A stretch of 7,534 bases of DNA from Asaia bogorensis (GCA_945873675.1 CAMCEP010000132.1:1-7534), one strand, 5' to 3'. Positions 1 to 6,802 are shown, counted from the first letter of the stretch. Made by a program: numbers and translations. The notes: generated by a model not told the origin, from the letters alone.

Positions 1-1047
1 GAACGCCCGCTGAATGCTGAGACGCCCGAGCATCTGCTGGATGATGCGGTCACCCCCGCCGACAAATTCTTTATCCGCAATAATGGCAATGTGCCTGACC
101 CTGTGGCCGATGCGCGTGCTTGGAAAATCCGCATTGATGGCGAAGTGAACACGCCCCTTGAATTGACCATTGCTGAGCTTGAACAGCGCTTTGAGGTGGT
201 GACGCGCAAGCTGCAAATGGAATGCGGCGGCAATGGCCGTTCCGGCTTTTCGCCGCAAGCCGCGGGCAATCAATGGGGCAATGGCGCCATTTCCAATGCG
301 GAATGGACCGGCGTGCGGCTACGCGATGTGTTGCGCGCCGCCGGCGTGAAGGATAGCGCCAAATTCACCGGCCAGCACGGCGCCGATAATCATCTTTCCG
401 CGCAGGGGCCTGCCATCAGCCGCGGCATGCGGATTGAAAAGGCGTTGGATGAAGACACGCTGATCTGCTTTCGCATGAATGGTGCCGCCATTCCGCAAAT
501 GCATGGCGCGCCAGCGCGGCTGATTGTGCCGGGCTGGCCTGGTTCGCTCAGCCAGAAATGGTTCACGCGCCTTGAAGTGTTGAACGCGCCGCATACCGGG
601 CGCGGCATGGGGGGTACTTCTTATCGTATCCCCGCCCGCCCCATTGTGCCGGGCAGCCGCAATAACGGCGCGGATTTCGTGGATATGGAGAGCATGCCGG
701 TGCGTTCCGTGTTGACGAGCCACGCGCATGGGTCGCGCCTGCCGGCCGGCACGCGCAGCTTGGATATTCGCGGCCATGCCTGGGCCGGGGATTTGAGCGT
801 GCGCGATGTGCATGTCTCGACCGATTTCGGGCAAAGCTGGCAGGCGATGCAGGTGGCGGCACCGCCCAATCGCCATTCCTGGCAGCGCTGGCAGGGAAGG
901 ATCGCGCTGCCATCCGATGGGTATTTTGAGATCTGGTACCGCGCGACGGATAGCAATGGCCGCATGCAGCCGCATGTCGCGGCCAATTGGAATCCGCAAG
1001 GCTATGGCGCCAATCCGATCAGCCGTGTCGCCATTCTGATCGGCTGA
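1..1047 (+). CDS. sorA: Sulfite oxidase-type molybdopterin oxidoreductase, SorA-like (5' partial)
   Basis: This is the catalytic subunit of a probable periplasmic sulfite dehydrogenase, which oxidises sulfite to sulfate and passes electrons to cytochrome c. The frame is open from base 1, so the N-terminus (and any Tat signal) is outside the window; 348 residues are visible. The GTG at 91 is internal, because family-typical sequence (TPADKFFIRNNG) precedes it. Visible landmarks, in fragment numbering, are an Arg in FIRNNG (R26), the molybdenum-ligand Cys in LQMECGGNGR (C75, codon 223-225), a GWPGSLSQKW segment (residues 179-188), and Tyr in TSYRIP (Y208), which I align with the active-site Tyr of sulfite oxidases. 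From about residue 235 to the end, the segment resembles the immunoglobulin-like Mo-co dimerisation domain, ending in a WNPQGYGAN motif. The cytochrome gene 7 bases downstream supports a SorAB assignment. The family is firm. Sulfite as substrate is inferred, since related oxidoreductases such as MsrP share the fold. Confidence 0.88.
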   Translation, partial: ERPLNAETPEHLLDDAVTPADKFFIRNNGNVPDPVADARAWKIRIDGEVNTPLELTIAELEQRFEVVTRKLQMECGGNGRSGFSPQAAGNQWGNGAISNAEWTGVRLRDVLRAAGVKDSAKFTGQHGADNHLSAQGPAISRGMRIEKALDEDTLICFRMNGAAIPQMHGAPARLIVPGWPGSLSQKWFTRLEVLNAPHTGRGMGGTSYRIPARPIVPGSRNNGADFVDMESMPVRSVLTSHAHGSRLPAGTRSLDIRGHAWAGDLSVRDVHVSTDFGQSWQAMQVAAPPNRHSWQRWQGRIALPSDGYFEIWYRATDSNGRMQPHVAANWNPQGYGANPISRVAILIG

Positions 1048-1054
1048 ACGCGCC

Positions 1055-1432
1055 ATGCGCTTGCTGCATTATGCGGCGGTGGCGGTGCTGCTTTTCGCCT
1101 CCGCCACCATCGCACAAACGCCTGATCTGGCGCAGCGCCAGGCGGAAGCCGCTGCTGCCCTGGCGGATCGTCAGGAAGAAGAAACCGTGCTGGCGGACGG
1201 CGAAGGCCGTTCAGAAGTGTTTGGCTATTGCACCGCATGCCACAATACGGCGCTGATCCGCCGCAGCGCCTTCACGCGCGAACGCTGGGATGAGTTGATG
1301 GATTGGATGGCGGAAAAGCACGGCATGAACCCGCTGGAAGGTGAATTCCGCGATACCATCGTGGATTATCTGGCGCGTCATTACGGGCCGCGCGCACGCG
1401 GCCCACGTGGGGGCAATCCGTTTTTGAATTGA
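1055..1432 (+). CDS. sorB: Mono-haem cytochrome c, SorB-like subunit of sulfite dehydrogenase
   Basis: This 125-residue protein is a probable electron acceptor for the preceding molybdoenzyme. Residues 1-20 form a Sec-type signal peptide with a hydrophobic core (AAVAVLLFASATIA), so the mature protein should be periplasmic. A charged, Ala/Glu-rich linker (about 22-52) precedes one haem c site, CTACH at residues 59-63. The remaining helices carry two Met residues (M85, M91) that could be the distal haem ligand; which one cannot be decided by eye. The C-terminal YLARHYGP segment is common in this family of small dehydrogenase-associated cytochromes. The ATG lies 7 bases after the upstream stop with only a weak ribosome binding site, which fits translational coupling. 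Electrons would go on to a terminal oxidase not seen here. Cytochrome identity is near certain; the SorB role rests on the neighbour. Confidence 0.87.
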   Translation: MRLLHYAAVAVLLFASATIAQTPDLAQRQAEAAAALADRQEEETVLADGEGRSEVFGYCTACHNTALIRRSAFTRERWDELMDWMAEKHGMNPLEGEFRDTIVDYLARHYGPRARGPRGGNPFLN

Positions 1433-1452
1433 GGCGGGGTTGTTCACCCGCC
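1433..1452. terminator. Weak stem-loop between convergent genes
   Basis: GGCGGG (1433-1438) can pair with CCCGCC (1447-1452) across an 8-base loop. The stem spans the 11-base gap between the cytochrome stop (1432) and the stop of the opposing Bug gene (1444-1446). No T-run directly follows on either strand, so it is not a canonical intrinsic terminator. Its position at a convergent junction is the main reason to note it. Confidence 0.25.
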
Positions 1453-2436
1453 CACGGTGATATTCGCTTCCTGCGCCACACGCGTCCAGCGCGCGAGTTC
1501 CGTGCGCACCATCTCACCAAGCCTTTCCGGTGGTGACGGCGGCGCCATTTCCACATTGATGGAAGCAAAGCGCCGCACCAGCGCGGCATCATTCTGCATG
1601 GCGGTGATGGCGCGATTCCAGAAGCTGATCACCTCAGGCGGGGTGCCGACGGGGCCGAGCAGCCCGCTCCAGGCCATGGATTCCAAAGGCGCCAAATCCG
1701 GCATGCCGGATTCCGCCAAGGTTGGAATCTCGGGGGCCAAGGGTGAACGGCGATTGGCCAGAACGGCGAGCGCCTTCACCGCCTTGCCCTGCACCTGCGG
1801 CAAGGCGCTGGTCATGGCATCCACCATGAAATGCACGCGGCCTTGCTGCATATCCAACAGCGCCTGGGCGCTACCACGATAAGGCACCTGTTCCATTTTG
1901 ATACCGACAGCGCGGAAGATTTGTTCTGTCACCAGATTGCCGAAAGTGCCCGCACCCGGATTGCAGGCGATGTAGCGATTGGGATTGGCGCGGAACAGGG
2001 CAATGGCCTCAGCCAGCGTATTCGCCGGGAAATCCGGTGGCACCACGATCAAAAACGTGGTCCAGCCAACAAGTCCAATCGGCACCAGATCCTTCGTGAC
2101 ATCAAAAGGCAGGTTGCGCGTGACGGCAGGGTTCACCACAAGCGGCGAATTAGAACTCATCAGCAGCGTATAGCCATCTGGCGCGCTGCGGCTGACTGCC
2201 TGAATGCCGATGGCGCCCGTGGCGCCAGCGCGGTTATCCACCACAATCTGCACGCCGCCGCGATTGGCCATTTCATCCACCATCAGGCGGCTGATCAAAT
2301 CTGACATATTGCCCGGCGGGAAGGGTACAACAAAGCGCACCGGTCGATTGGGATAGGCCGCCTGCGCGCGGGCAATCGCGGGCGCGGCAAGCAGTGCAGA
2401 TGCTGCGAATAATTCGCGCCGTTTCAGCTTCATCAT
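1444..2436 (-). CDS. Bug/TctC-family periplasmic solute-binding protein
   Basis: This 330-residue receptor belongs to the tripartite tricarboxylate transporter family (TctC, also called Bug), whose members bind carboxylates, dicarboxylates and other small solutes in the periplasm. The N-terminus has twin arginines (R6-R7 in KRRELFAAS), a hydrophobic stretch and a likely cleavage site near ARAQA-AYPN (about residues 22-30), so export by Tat or Sec is expected. Family hallmarks are YPNRPVRFVVPFPPG (28-42), the VDNRAGATGAIG segment (66-77), SAPDGYTLL (84-92), VPYRGSAQALLDMQQG (184-199) and the GLLGPVGTPPEV segment. The length is normal. Its start overlaps the CoA-transferase stop (ATGA), and an AAGGGGA ribosome binding site sits 7 bases upstream. 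No TctA/TctB membrane genes are in the window, as is usual for the many orphan Bug receptors. Its place at the end of the acyl-CoA operon suggests it binds that pathway's substrate, but the ligand cannot be read from sequence. Confidence 0.92.
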   Translation of the reverse strand: MMKLKRRELFAASALLAAPAIARAQAAYPNRPVRFVVPFPPGNMSDLISRLMVDEMANRGGVQIVVDNRAGATGAIGIQAVSRSAPDGYTLLMSSNSPLVVNPAVTRNLPFDVTKDLVPIGLVGWTTFLIVVPPDFPANTLAEAIALFRANPNRYIACNPGAGTFGNLVTEQIFRAVGIKMEQVPYRGSAQALLDMQQGRVHFMVDAMTSALPQVQGKAVKALAVLANRRSPLAPEIPTLAESGMPDLAPLESMAWSGLLGPVGTPPEVISFWNRAITAMQNDAALVRRFASINVEMAPPSPPERLGEMVRTELARWTRVAQEANITVGG

Positions 2437-3641
2437 GTGATCGTCCCCTTTTCCCTGAGTTTCTTGATGGCCCCAGCATCCAGGCCAAGGCGCTTTGAAA
2501 GGATATCCGTTGTATCGGCACCAAGCGCGGGTGCGGCCTTGGTAGGTGGGCGTGCACCCGCAACACGTACTGGCCCGGTCAACATGCGCACCGGATCGCC
2601 GCCTTCTCGGCGTGCGAAATCCGCAACCGCTTGTTGTTCCTGCGCGAAGGGATTTTCCAAGGCCTGCGCTACATCAAACACCGGCGCTGCCGGCACGCGG
2701 CCACCAAACAGCGTCAGCCATTCGGCGGTGGTTTTTTGCGACAGCGCCTCATCCAAGACCTGCGTCACCAATTCGCGATTGGCGAGCCGCGCCTTGAAAC
2801 TGGCAAAACGCGGATCATCCGCCCATTCCGGGCGACCCAAGGCTTCGGCAAGGGCAGGCCAGAATTTTTCCTTGTTGCACATCAGGAAAATCCAGCCATC
2901 GCGCGTGCGATAAAGCTGCGAAGGCGTGAGGGATGGATGAGACCCGCGTGGCTCCCGCCCCTGCACATGGCCGCCATTCAAATACCAGGTAGCAAGGTAG
3001 GAAAGATTATGCAGCGCGGTATCAAACAGGCTGACATCCACATCCATGCCGCGTCCTGTCGCACGCGCGCCGACAACGCCCGAAACCAGGGCGAAGGCCG
3101 TCATCAGCCCGGTCATCATATCCACAACGGAAAGACCAAAGCGCGCGGGCGGGCCATCTGGCTCCCCGGTCAGGGAAAGATAGCCCGCTTCCGCCTGCAT
3201 CAAATAATCATAGCCAGGCCAGGATTTGCGCGAACCCTGCCGGCCATAGGCGGAAAGATGCGCGCAGACGATACGCGGATTGAACGCCTGCAACGCCTCA
3301 TAAGTCAGGCCAAGCTTATCCGGCTGATCACCGCGCAGATTATCCAGAACCGCATCCGCATGGCCCACCAATTGGCGGAAAATCGCCATGCCTTCCGGGT
3401 GTTTCAGATTGAGCGCGAGGCTGCGCTTATTGCGGTTGAAGGCATGATGGAAATGGCTATCGCCCGGCCCGAAATAGTAGGGCCCGACGGAACGCCCCAC
3501 ATCGCCACCCTCGGCCGGGTTTTCGATCTTGATGACCTCAGCACCCATATCGGCAAGCAGCATGGACCCGAAAGGCCCGGCGCCATATTGCTCAACCGCC
3601 AGAATGGTCACGCCATCCAACGGCAGGGGCCGATCCGCCAT
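2433..3641 (-). CDS. Class III (CaiB/BaiF family) CoA-transferase
   Basis: This 402-residue enzyme transfers CoA between carboxylic acids by the formyl-CoA transferase mechanism. The N-terminal Rossmann part carries LADMGAEVIKIENP (29-42) and the NRNKRSLALNLK segment (69-80), both strong family signatures. D174 in SVVDMMTG is at the position of the catalytic Asp that forms the acyl anhydride. GYDYLMQAEAGYLSLTGEP (143-161) is also typical. The length is normal. The start shares one base with the acyl-CoA dehydrogenase stop (TGATG), and the stop overlaps the Bug gene start (ATGA), so all three are probably co-translated. In context it should activate the pathway acid, with succinyl-CoA as a likely donor. 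Itaconate CoA-transferase (Ict) is the leading candidate given the hydratase and CitE-like lyase nearby. Mesaconate or citramalate CoA-transferases are alternatives from the same family. Family sure, substrate inferred. Confidence 0.93.
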   Translation of the reverse strand: MADRPLPLDGVTILAVEQYGAGPFGSMLLADMGAEVIKIENPAEGGDVGRSVGPYYFGPGDSHFHHAFNRNKRSLALNLKHPEGMAIFRQLVGHADAVLDNLRGDQPDKLGLTYEALQAFNPRIVCAHLSAYGRQGSRKSWPGYDYLMQAEAGYLSLTGEPDGPPARFGLSVVDMMTGLMTAFALVSGVVGARATGRGMDVDVSLFDTALHNLSYLATWYLNGGHVQGREPRGSHPSLTPSQLYRTRDGWIFLMCNKEKFWPALAEALGRPEWADDPRFASFKARLANRELVTQVLDEALSQKTTAEWLTLFGGRVPAAPVFDVAQALENPFAQEQQAVADFARREGGDPVRMLTGPVRVAGARPPTKAAPALGADTTDILSKRLGLDAGAIKKLREKGTIT

Positions 3642-4792
3642 CAGATGGGGTTCTTTTCGATCAGGCGCTTCGCGATCACCAGCCGCTGGATTTCATTGGT
3701 GCCTTCGCCAATCACCAAAAGCGGCGCATCGCGATAAAGCCGTTCCACGACGAATTCCTTGGAATAACCATAACCACCATGAATGCGCATGGCTTCCAGG
3801 CTATTTTCCACTGCCGCTTCGGTCGCGAAAAGCTTCGCCATCCCGGCCTCATAATCCGACCGATCACCGCGATCCAAGGCATGGGCGGCTTTTTCGGTCA
3901 GCAACCGCGCTGCTTCCACGCGCACCGCCATATCGGCTAACTTGAGCGCAATCGCCTGGTGTTCATGGATGAATTTGCCGAAAGTCTTGCGCTGCTGGGA
4001 ATAACGCACCGCTTCATCCAAGGCGCGCTTGGCAACACCGACCCCACGCGCCGCAACATTCACGCGCCCAAGTTCCAACCCGGCAATGGCGCAGGCCAGG
4101 CCCTTGCCCTCCACACCGCCAATCAGCCGATCGGCTGGGATACGGTAATCGGTAAAGACCAGTTCTGCGCTATCAATGCCCTTATAGCCAAGTTTTTCGA
4201 GCTTGCGCGAAACCGTAAAGCCCGGGCCTTTTTCGGCAATGAACATCGCCATGCCGTGATGGCGCGGCGTTGCAGTCAGATCCGTCTTGACCAGCAGCGC
4301 GAAGCAGGTGCCTTCAATGCCATTGCTGATCCAGGTTTTCGTGCCGTTAATGATGTAGTCATCACCATCGCGCCGCGCCACGGTGCGAATGGCCTGCAAA
4401 TCCGTCCCGCAATCCGGCTCGGTCAGCGCAAGCCCGCCGCGCAGTTCTCCGGTTGCGAATTGCGGCAGGAAGCGCGCGCGTTGTTCGGCCGTGCCCATCT
4501 TGTCCACAATCCGCGCCATGATCAGGTGCGAATTCAGGATGCCGGAGACCGACATCCATTCCTCGGAAATCAGTTCAATAATCCGCGCATAGGTGGAAGG
4601 TCGCAAACCCAGCCCGCCGAATTCCTGCGGGATGATGGCGCCGAACAGCCCCATTTCCTTCATCCGCGCGACAATTTCATGCGGGTAGGCGTCTTCATGC
4701 TCAAGCTTGGACGCCACGGGCCGCACATGGCGTTCCAGAAAGCGCTCGACGGAATCGAGCACCAGTTTTTCCTGTTCGTCCAATTCGCTCAT
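3641..4792 (-). CDS. Acyl-CoA dehydrogenase, FAD-dependent
   Basis: This 383-residue flavoprotein catalyses alpha,beta-dehydrogenation of an acyl-CoA, with electrons expected to pass to ETF. The three domains are visible: N-terminal helical (about 1-120), central beta with LALTEPDCGTD (121-131) and TKTWISNG (151-158), both FAD/substrate-contacting signatures, and C-terminal helical with QQRKTFGKFIHEHQAI (266-281) and AMRIHGGYGYSKEF (334-347). The catalytic base is E363 in the GEGTNEIQR motif, so the enzyme should be active. The start overlaps the MaoC stop (ATGA), with GAAGG (4800-4804) 7 bases upstream as ribosome binding site. In an itaconate-type route this step is not required. It might feed a saturated precursor such as methylsuccinyl-CoA into the pathway, or act on a different branched diacid-CoA. 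It is much shorter than the long methylsuccinyl-CoA dehydrogenases of the ethylmalonyl-CoA pathway. Confidence 0.94.
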   Translation of the reverse strand: MSELDEQEKLVLDSVERFLERHVRPVASKLEHEDAYPHEIVARMKEMGLFGAIIPQEFGGLGLRPSTYARIIELISEEWMSVSGILNSHLIMARIVDKMGTAEQRARFLPQFATGELRGGLALTEPDCGTDLQAIRTVARRDGDDYIINGTKTWISNGIEGTCFALLVKTDLTATPRHHGMAMFIAEKGPGFTVSRKLEKLGYKGIDSAELVFTDYRIPADRLIGGVEGKGLACAIAGLELGRVNVAARGVGVAKRALDEAVRYSQQRKTFGKFIHEHQAIALKLADMAVRVEAARLLTEKAAHALDRGDRSDYEAGMAKLFATEAAVENSLEAMRIHGGYGYSKEFVVERLYRDAPLLVIGEGTNEIQRLVIAKRLIEKNPI

Positions 4793-5277
4793 TTTGTTGC
4801 CTTCACGCCGGCGCCGCGCTTGGGCACCAGGCTCACCCGTTCAAAGGAAAGAAATACCGTGCCATCGGCCTTGTAGCCTTCGGTCTTGGTGGTCACGATG
4901 CCCTGATTGGGGCGGGATTTGCTGGCGCGCACATCGGTGACCGTGGTGCGCGCATAAATCGTATCACCAGGAAATACCGGCGCGGTCAGGGTAATATCCT
5001 TCCAGCCCAGATTGGCAATGGCGTTGAAGGAAATATCAGCGACCGTCATGCCCGTCACGATCGCGAGCGTAAGCGCGGAATTGACCAAGGGCTTGCCGAA
5101 TTCAGAACGGGAAGCGAAATCCGCATCGCAATGCATGGGATGCTGATTCATGGTCAGCAGGCTGAATTGGATGTTATCCGCATCGGTGATCGTGCGGCCG
5201 GGCCAATGTTCGAAAACCTGGCCCGGCGCAAAATCCTCAAGAAAATTGCCGCGTTCCCTGCCGGCTATAATCGTCAC
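4789..5277 (-). CDS. MaoC-type (hot-dog fold) enoyl-CoA hydratase/dehydratase
   Basis: This 162-residue single hot-dog protein most likely adds water to an unsaturated acyl-CoA. The chosen start is the GTG at 5277, preceded by a GAGGAAGGAAGC ribosome binding region; a TTG at 5304 in the same frame would add nine residues but has no such site. Visible are DFAPGQVFEHWPGRTIT (15-31), the catalytic-loop region MNQHPMHCD (43-51), FGKPLVNSALTLAIVTGM (60-77), ANLGW (88-92), VFPGDTIYA (101-109) and SKSRPNQGIV (119-128). The loop differs from the textbook R-hydratase D-x-N-P-x-H: here it is N44-x-H46-P-x-H49, with the His retained. I recall this style from mesaconyl-/itaconyl-CoA hydratase-like MaoC proteins that neighbour CitE-like lyases. 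It follows the MmgE/PrpD gene after 41 bases and overlaps the acyl-CoA dehydrogenase start by 4. Itaconyl-CoA hydratase is the best functional guess. Confidence 0.9.
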   Translation of the reverse strand: MTIIAGRERGNFLEDFAPGQVFEHWPGRTITDADNIQFSLLTMNQHPMHCDADFASRSEFGKPLVNSALTLAIVTGMTVADISFNAIANLGWKDITLTAPVFPGDTIYARTTVTDVRASKSRPNQGIVTTKTEGYKADGTVFLSFERVSLVPKRGAGVKATK

Positions 5278-5283
5278 GCTTTT

Positions 5284-5295
5284 GCTTCCTTCCTC
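5284..5295 (-). promoter_or_regulatory. Ribosome binding site of the MaoC gene
   Basis: On the minus strand GAGGAAGGAAGC ends 6 bases before the GTG at 5277, with the purine-rich core about 9 bases away. This favours GTG at 5277 over the in-frame TTG at 5304, which lies upstream of this site and inside a T-run. Confidence 0.6.
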
Positions 5296-5302
5296 AACAC
5301 AC

Positions 5303-5326
5303 AAAAAACGCGCCGGATTTAGCCGG
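5303..5326 (-). terminator. Weak terminator-like hairpin plus T6 between MmgE/PrpD and MaoC genes
   Basis: On the minus strand CCGG-CTAAAT-CCGG (5326-5313) forms a 4-base stem, extendable by three G/C pairs if a 4-base bulge is allowed. It is followed by CGCG and then six T (5308-5303). The hairpin covers the TAA stop of the upstream gene. The stem is short, so at most partial termination or attenuation is expected. It is the only operon junction here without overlapping codons. Confidence 0.3.
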
Positions 5327-6746
5327 TGAGCGCTTCCGTCAGCGCCACCACGCTCTCTGCCTTGTCGAGTGACATGGCAAGGTCAATCACGCGTTCAATC
5401 CGCGCGGGTGACATCACACGCTCGGCATTGTCGCGGAATTTCTGTTCGACATCAGCCGCACTCAAAGGCTGGCCGTCTGAGCCGCGATTGAATTCCTCCC
5501 GGTGGCGCAGCGTGCGGCCATCGGTGGTTTCAATCACCACCTCACCGGAATAATAGCGGGGGAAGCGTGACTGCGGGTCTTCGGCGTAATGCGCACGTTG
5601 GCAAAGTTCCAATACGCGCGGATCGCGGATCGCTTGTTCATCCAATTCATTCAGCGTGAAGCGGCCATGCACAATGGAAGCCGCCATGGTGTAGTGAATG
5701 CTGAATTGCGCGTCATAGGGATTGGCCGGCGCCTTCTTCGCTTCTTCCGGTTGGCAGACAATCTTGTATTGGCCGGGCGAAAGCAGCGCGGTCATGCTGC
5801 GGATCATCTCGGGCGTCAGGCCGTGTTTGCGCCTGAGCGCCAGCGTGGCATCCGCGATGGAATGATTGAAGTGGCAGCAGGGATAAGGCTTCAGCGCGAC
5901 ATTGCGGAATTCCCACAATTCGCCCAGTGCTTCCGTACAGCGCGCGGCAAAACCGGCAGGCGCAACCCCGCCCAGATAGGCGCGGAACAAGCCAAAGCGG
6001 CCTTCATAGGCCGCCGGCGGCGCCTTAAAGCCCGCGCGTGCCAAGGCAGTTGCCGTGATGCCACAAACCCCCGCCCAGCCGGGATGAATACGCTTGGTCC
6101 AGGAACCATCTTCCAGAAACTCAAGCGAACCCGCCGCCATGGAAAGGATAACGCCCTGGGCCGCCGCCATTTGCGCGGCTGTAGCCCCGGCCATGCGCCC
6201 GGCCGTCAGCGATGCGCCAAAGGCGCCAACCATGCCGGTTGGGTGAAAGCCAAGCTGGTGGAAAGCACCCTGCGCCGCCGCACCAATGCGTGATGACGCT
6301 TCAATGCCGATGATATAGGCCAGCAAGGCTTCCATGCCGCTGCCGCCATGTTCGCGCGCCATGCCAAGCGCGGTCGGCACGGCACTGGCTGATCCATGCA
6401 CTACGGCGTCCGAATGCGTGTCGTCAAAATCAAGCCCATGCATCAGCGTGCCATTCAGCATCACCGCATCGCGCAGCGGCAGACGCATGGCATAGCCAAT
6501 CACGGGATGCGCGCCAGCGCCGGCCAGGCTTTGCAGCGCATTGGCGGTGCGATGGGCGAAATCAAAACTGGTGGAGGCCAGCGCAATGCCAAGACAATCC
6601 AGCATATGGCGCTTGGCTTGCTCAATCACATCGGCGGGGATGTCTTCCGCGCGGAGTTGCGCGGCAAAACCAGCCAATTGGGCGGAAATGGGGGCTTGGC
6701 TTTTCGCATCAGCATCGGCCATGGCAACGGGCAGAGCATCCATCAT
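5319..6746 (-). CDS. MmgE/PrpD family protein (2-methylcitrate dehydratase / cis-aconitate decarboxylase-like)
   Basis: This 475-residue protein belongs to a family that includes 2-methylcitrate dehydratase (PrpD) and cis-aconitate decarboxylase (IRG1/CAD). The start is the ATG at 6746, the first of two tandem ATGs, with AAGGAGG 7 bases upstream. The frame stays open further upstream to about 7175, but that part overlaps the divergent lyase and shows no family similarity. Landmarks are HMLDCLGIALAS (47-58), NGTLMHGLDFDDTH (98-111), GFHPTGMVGAFGASLTAGRM (166-185), TKRIHPGWA (217-225), LKPYPCCHFNHSIAD (285-299) and AQFSIHYTMA (346-355). By eye, D106, T110, H117, H168, K218, K286 and Y352 line up with residues reported as active-site positions in IRG1, so the protein is probably catalytic. 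It is the first gene of the operon. No other methylcitrate-cycle gene (prpB, prpC) is visible, so PrpD proper is doubtful. Reaction unknown. Confidence 0.92.
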   Translation of the reverse strand: MMDALPVAMADADAKSQAPISAQLAGFAAQLRAEDIPADVIEQAKRHMLDCLGIALASTSFDFAHRTANALQSLAGAGAHPVIGYAMRLPLRDAVMLNGTLMHGLDFDDTHSDAVVHGSASAVPTALGMAREHGGSGMEALLAYIIGIEASSRIGAAAQGAFHQLGFHPTGMVGAFGASLTAGRMAGATAAQMAAAQGVILSMAAGSLEFLEDGSWTKRIHPGWAGVCGITATALARAGFKAPPAAYEGRFGLFRAYLGGVAPAGFAARCTEALGELWEFRNVALKPYPCCHFNHSIADATLALRRKHGLTPEMIRSMTALLSPGQYKIVCQPEEAKKAPANPYDAQFSIHYTMAASIVHGRFTLNELDEQAIRDPRVLELCQRAHYAEDPQSRFPRYYSGEVVIETTDGRTLRHREEFNRGSDGQPLSAADVEQKFRDNAERVMSPARIERVIDLAMSLDKAESVVALTEALTG

Positions 6747-6753
6747 CGCGGTT

Positions 6754-6760
6754 CCTCCTT
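6754..6760 (-). promoter_or_regulatory. Strong Shine-Dalgarno of the MmgE/PrpD gene
   Basis: AAGGAGG on the minus strand lies 7 bases before the ATG at 6746. It is a full anti-16S match and fixes the start well inside the longer open frame. Confidence 0.8.
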
Positions 6761-6772
6761 TGGGTTTTGCGT

Positions 6773-6802
6773 CATATCGGCATAGCTTGGCGGGGCTGTA
6801 AA
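6773..6802 (-). promoter_or_regulatory. Candidate sigma70-type promoter for the five-gene operon
   Basis: On the minus strand TTTACA (6802-6797) resembles a -35 box, and GATATG (6778-6773) is a possible -10 box 18 bases away. Transcription would start roughly 20 bases before the Shine-Dalgarno of the MmgE/PrpD gene. The -10 match is imperfect, so this is a position-supported guess. Confidence 0.35.

Noticed and set aside
91..93. GTG as start of the sulfite oxidase-like gene
   Set aside because: The frame is open back to base 1 and encodes conserved family sequence upstream of this codon, so the gene begins before the window.
319..1056. Minus-strand open frame of 245 codons opposite the sulfite oxidase-like gene
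   Set aside because: His/Arg/Ala-rich shadow of a conserved molybdoenzyme gene.
1385..1404. Perfect 8-base stem GGGCCGCG / CGCGGCCC with a 4-base loop near the end of the cytochrome gene
   Set aside because: It lies inside the coding sequence, and the nearest T-run (1421-1425) is 16 bases beyond the stem, too far for an intrinsic terminator. It probably reflects GC-rich codons for Gly-Pro-Arg-Ala-Arg-Gly-Pro.
2631..3737. Plus-strand open frame of 368 codons opposite the CoA-transferase
   Set aside because: It is antisense to a clear enzyme gene, has low-complexity Arg/Ala/Gln/His-rich composition, and shows no recognisable motif; a side effect of GC-rich codon usage.
3959..4876. Plus-strand open frame of 305 codons opposite the acyl-CoA dehydrogenase
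   Set aside because: Shadow of the codon pattern on the other strand, with no domain signature.
5278..5304. TTG at 5304 as start of the MaoC gene
   Set aside because: It sits in a T-run without its own ribosome binding site, whereas GTG at 5277 has a GAGGAAGGA site at good spacing.
5589..6293. Plus-strand open frame of 234 codons opposite the MmgE/PrpD gene
   Set aside because: Arg-rich antisense shadow with no motif and no ribosome binding site noted.
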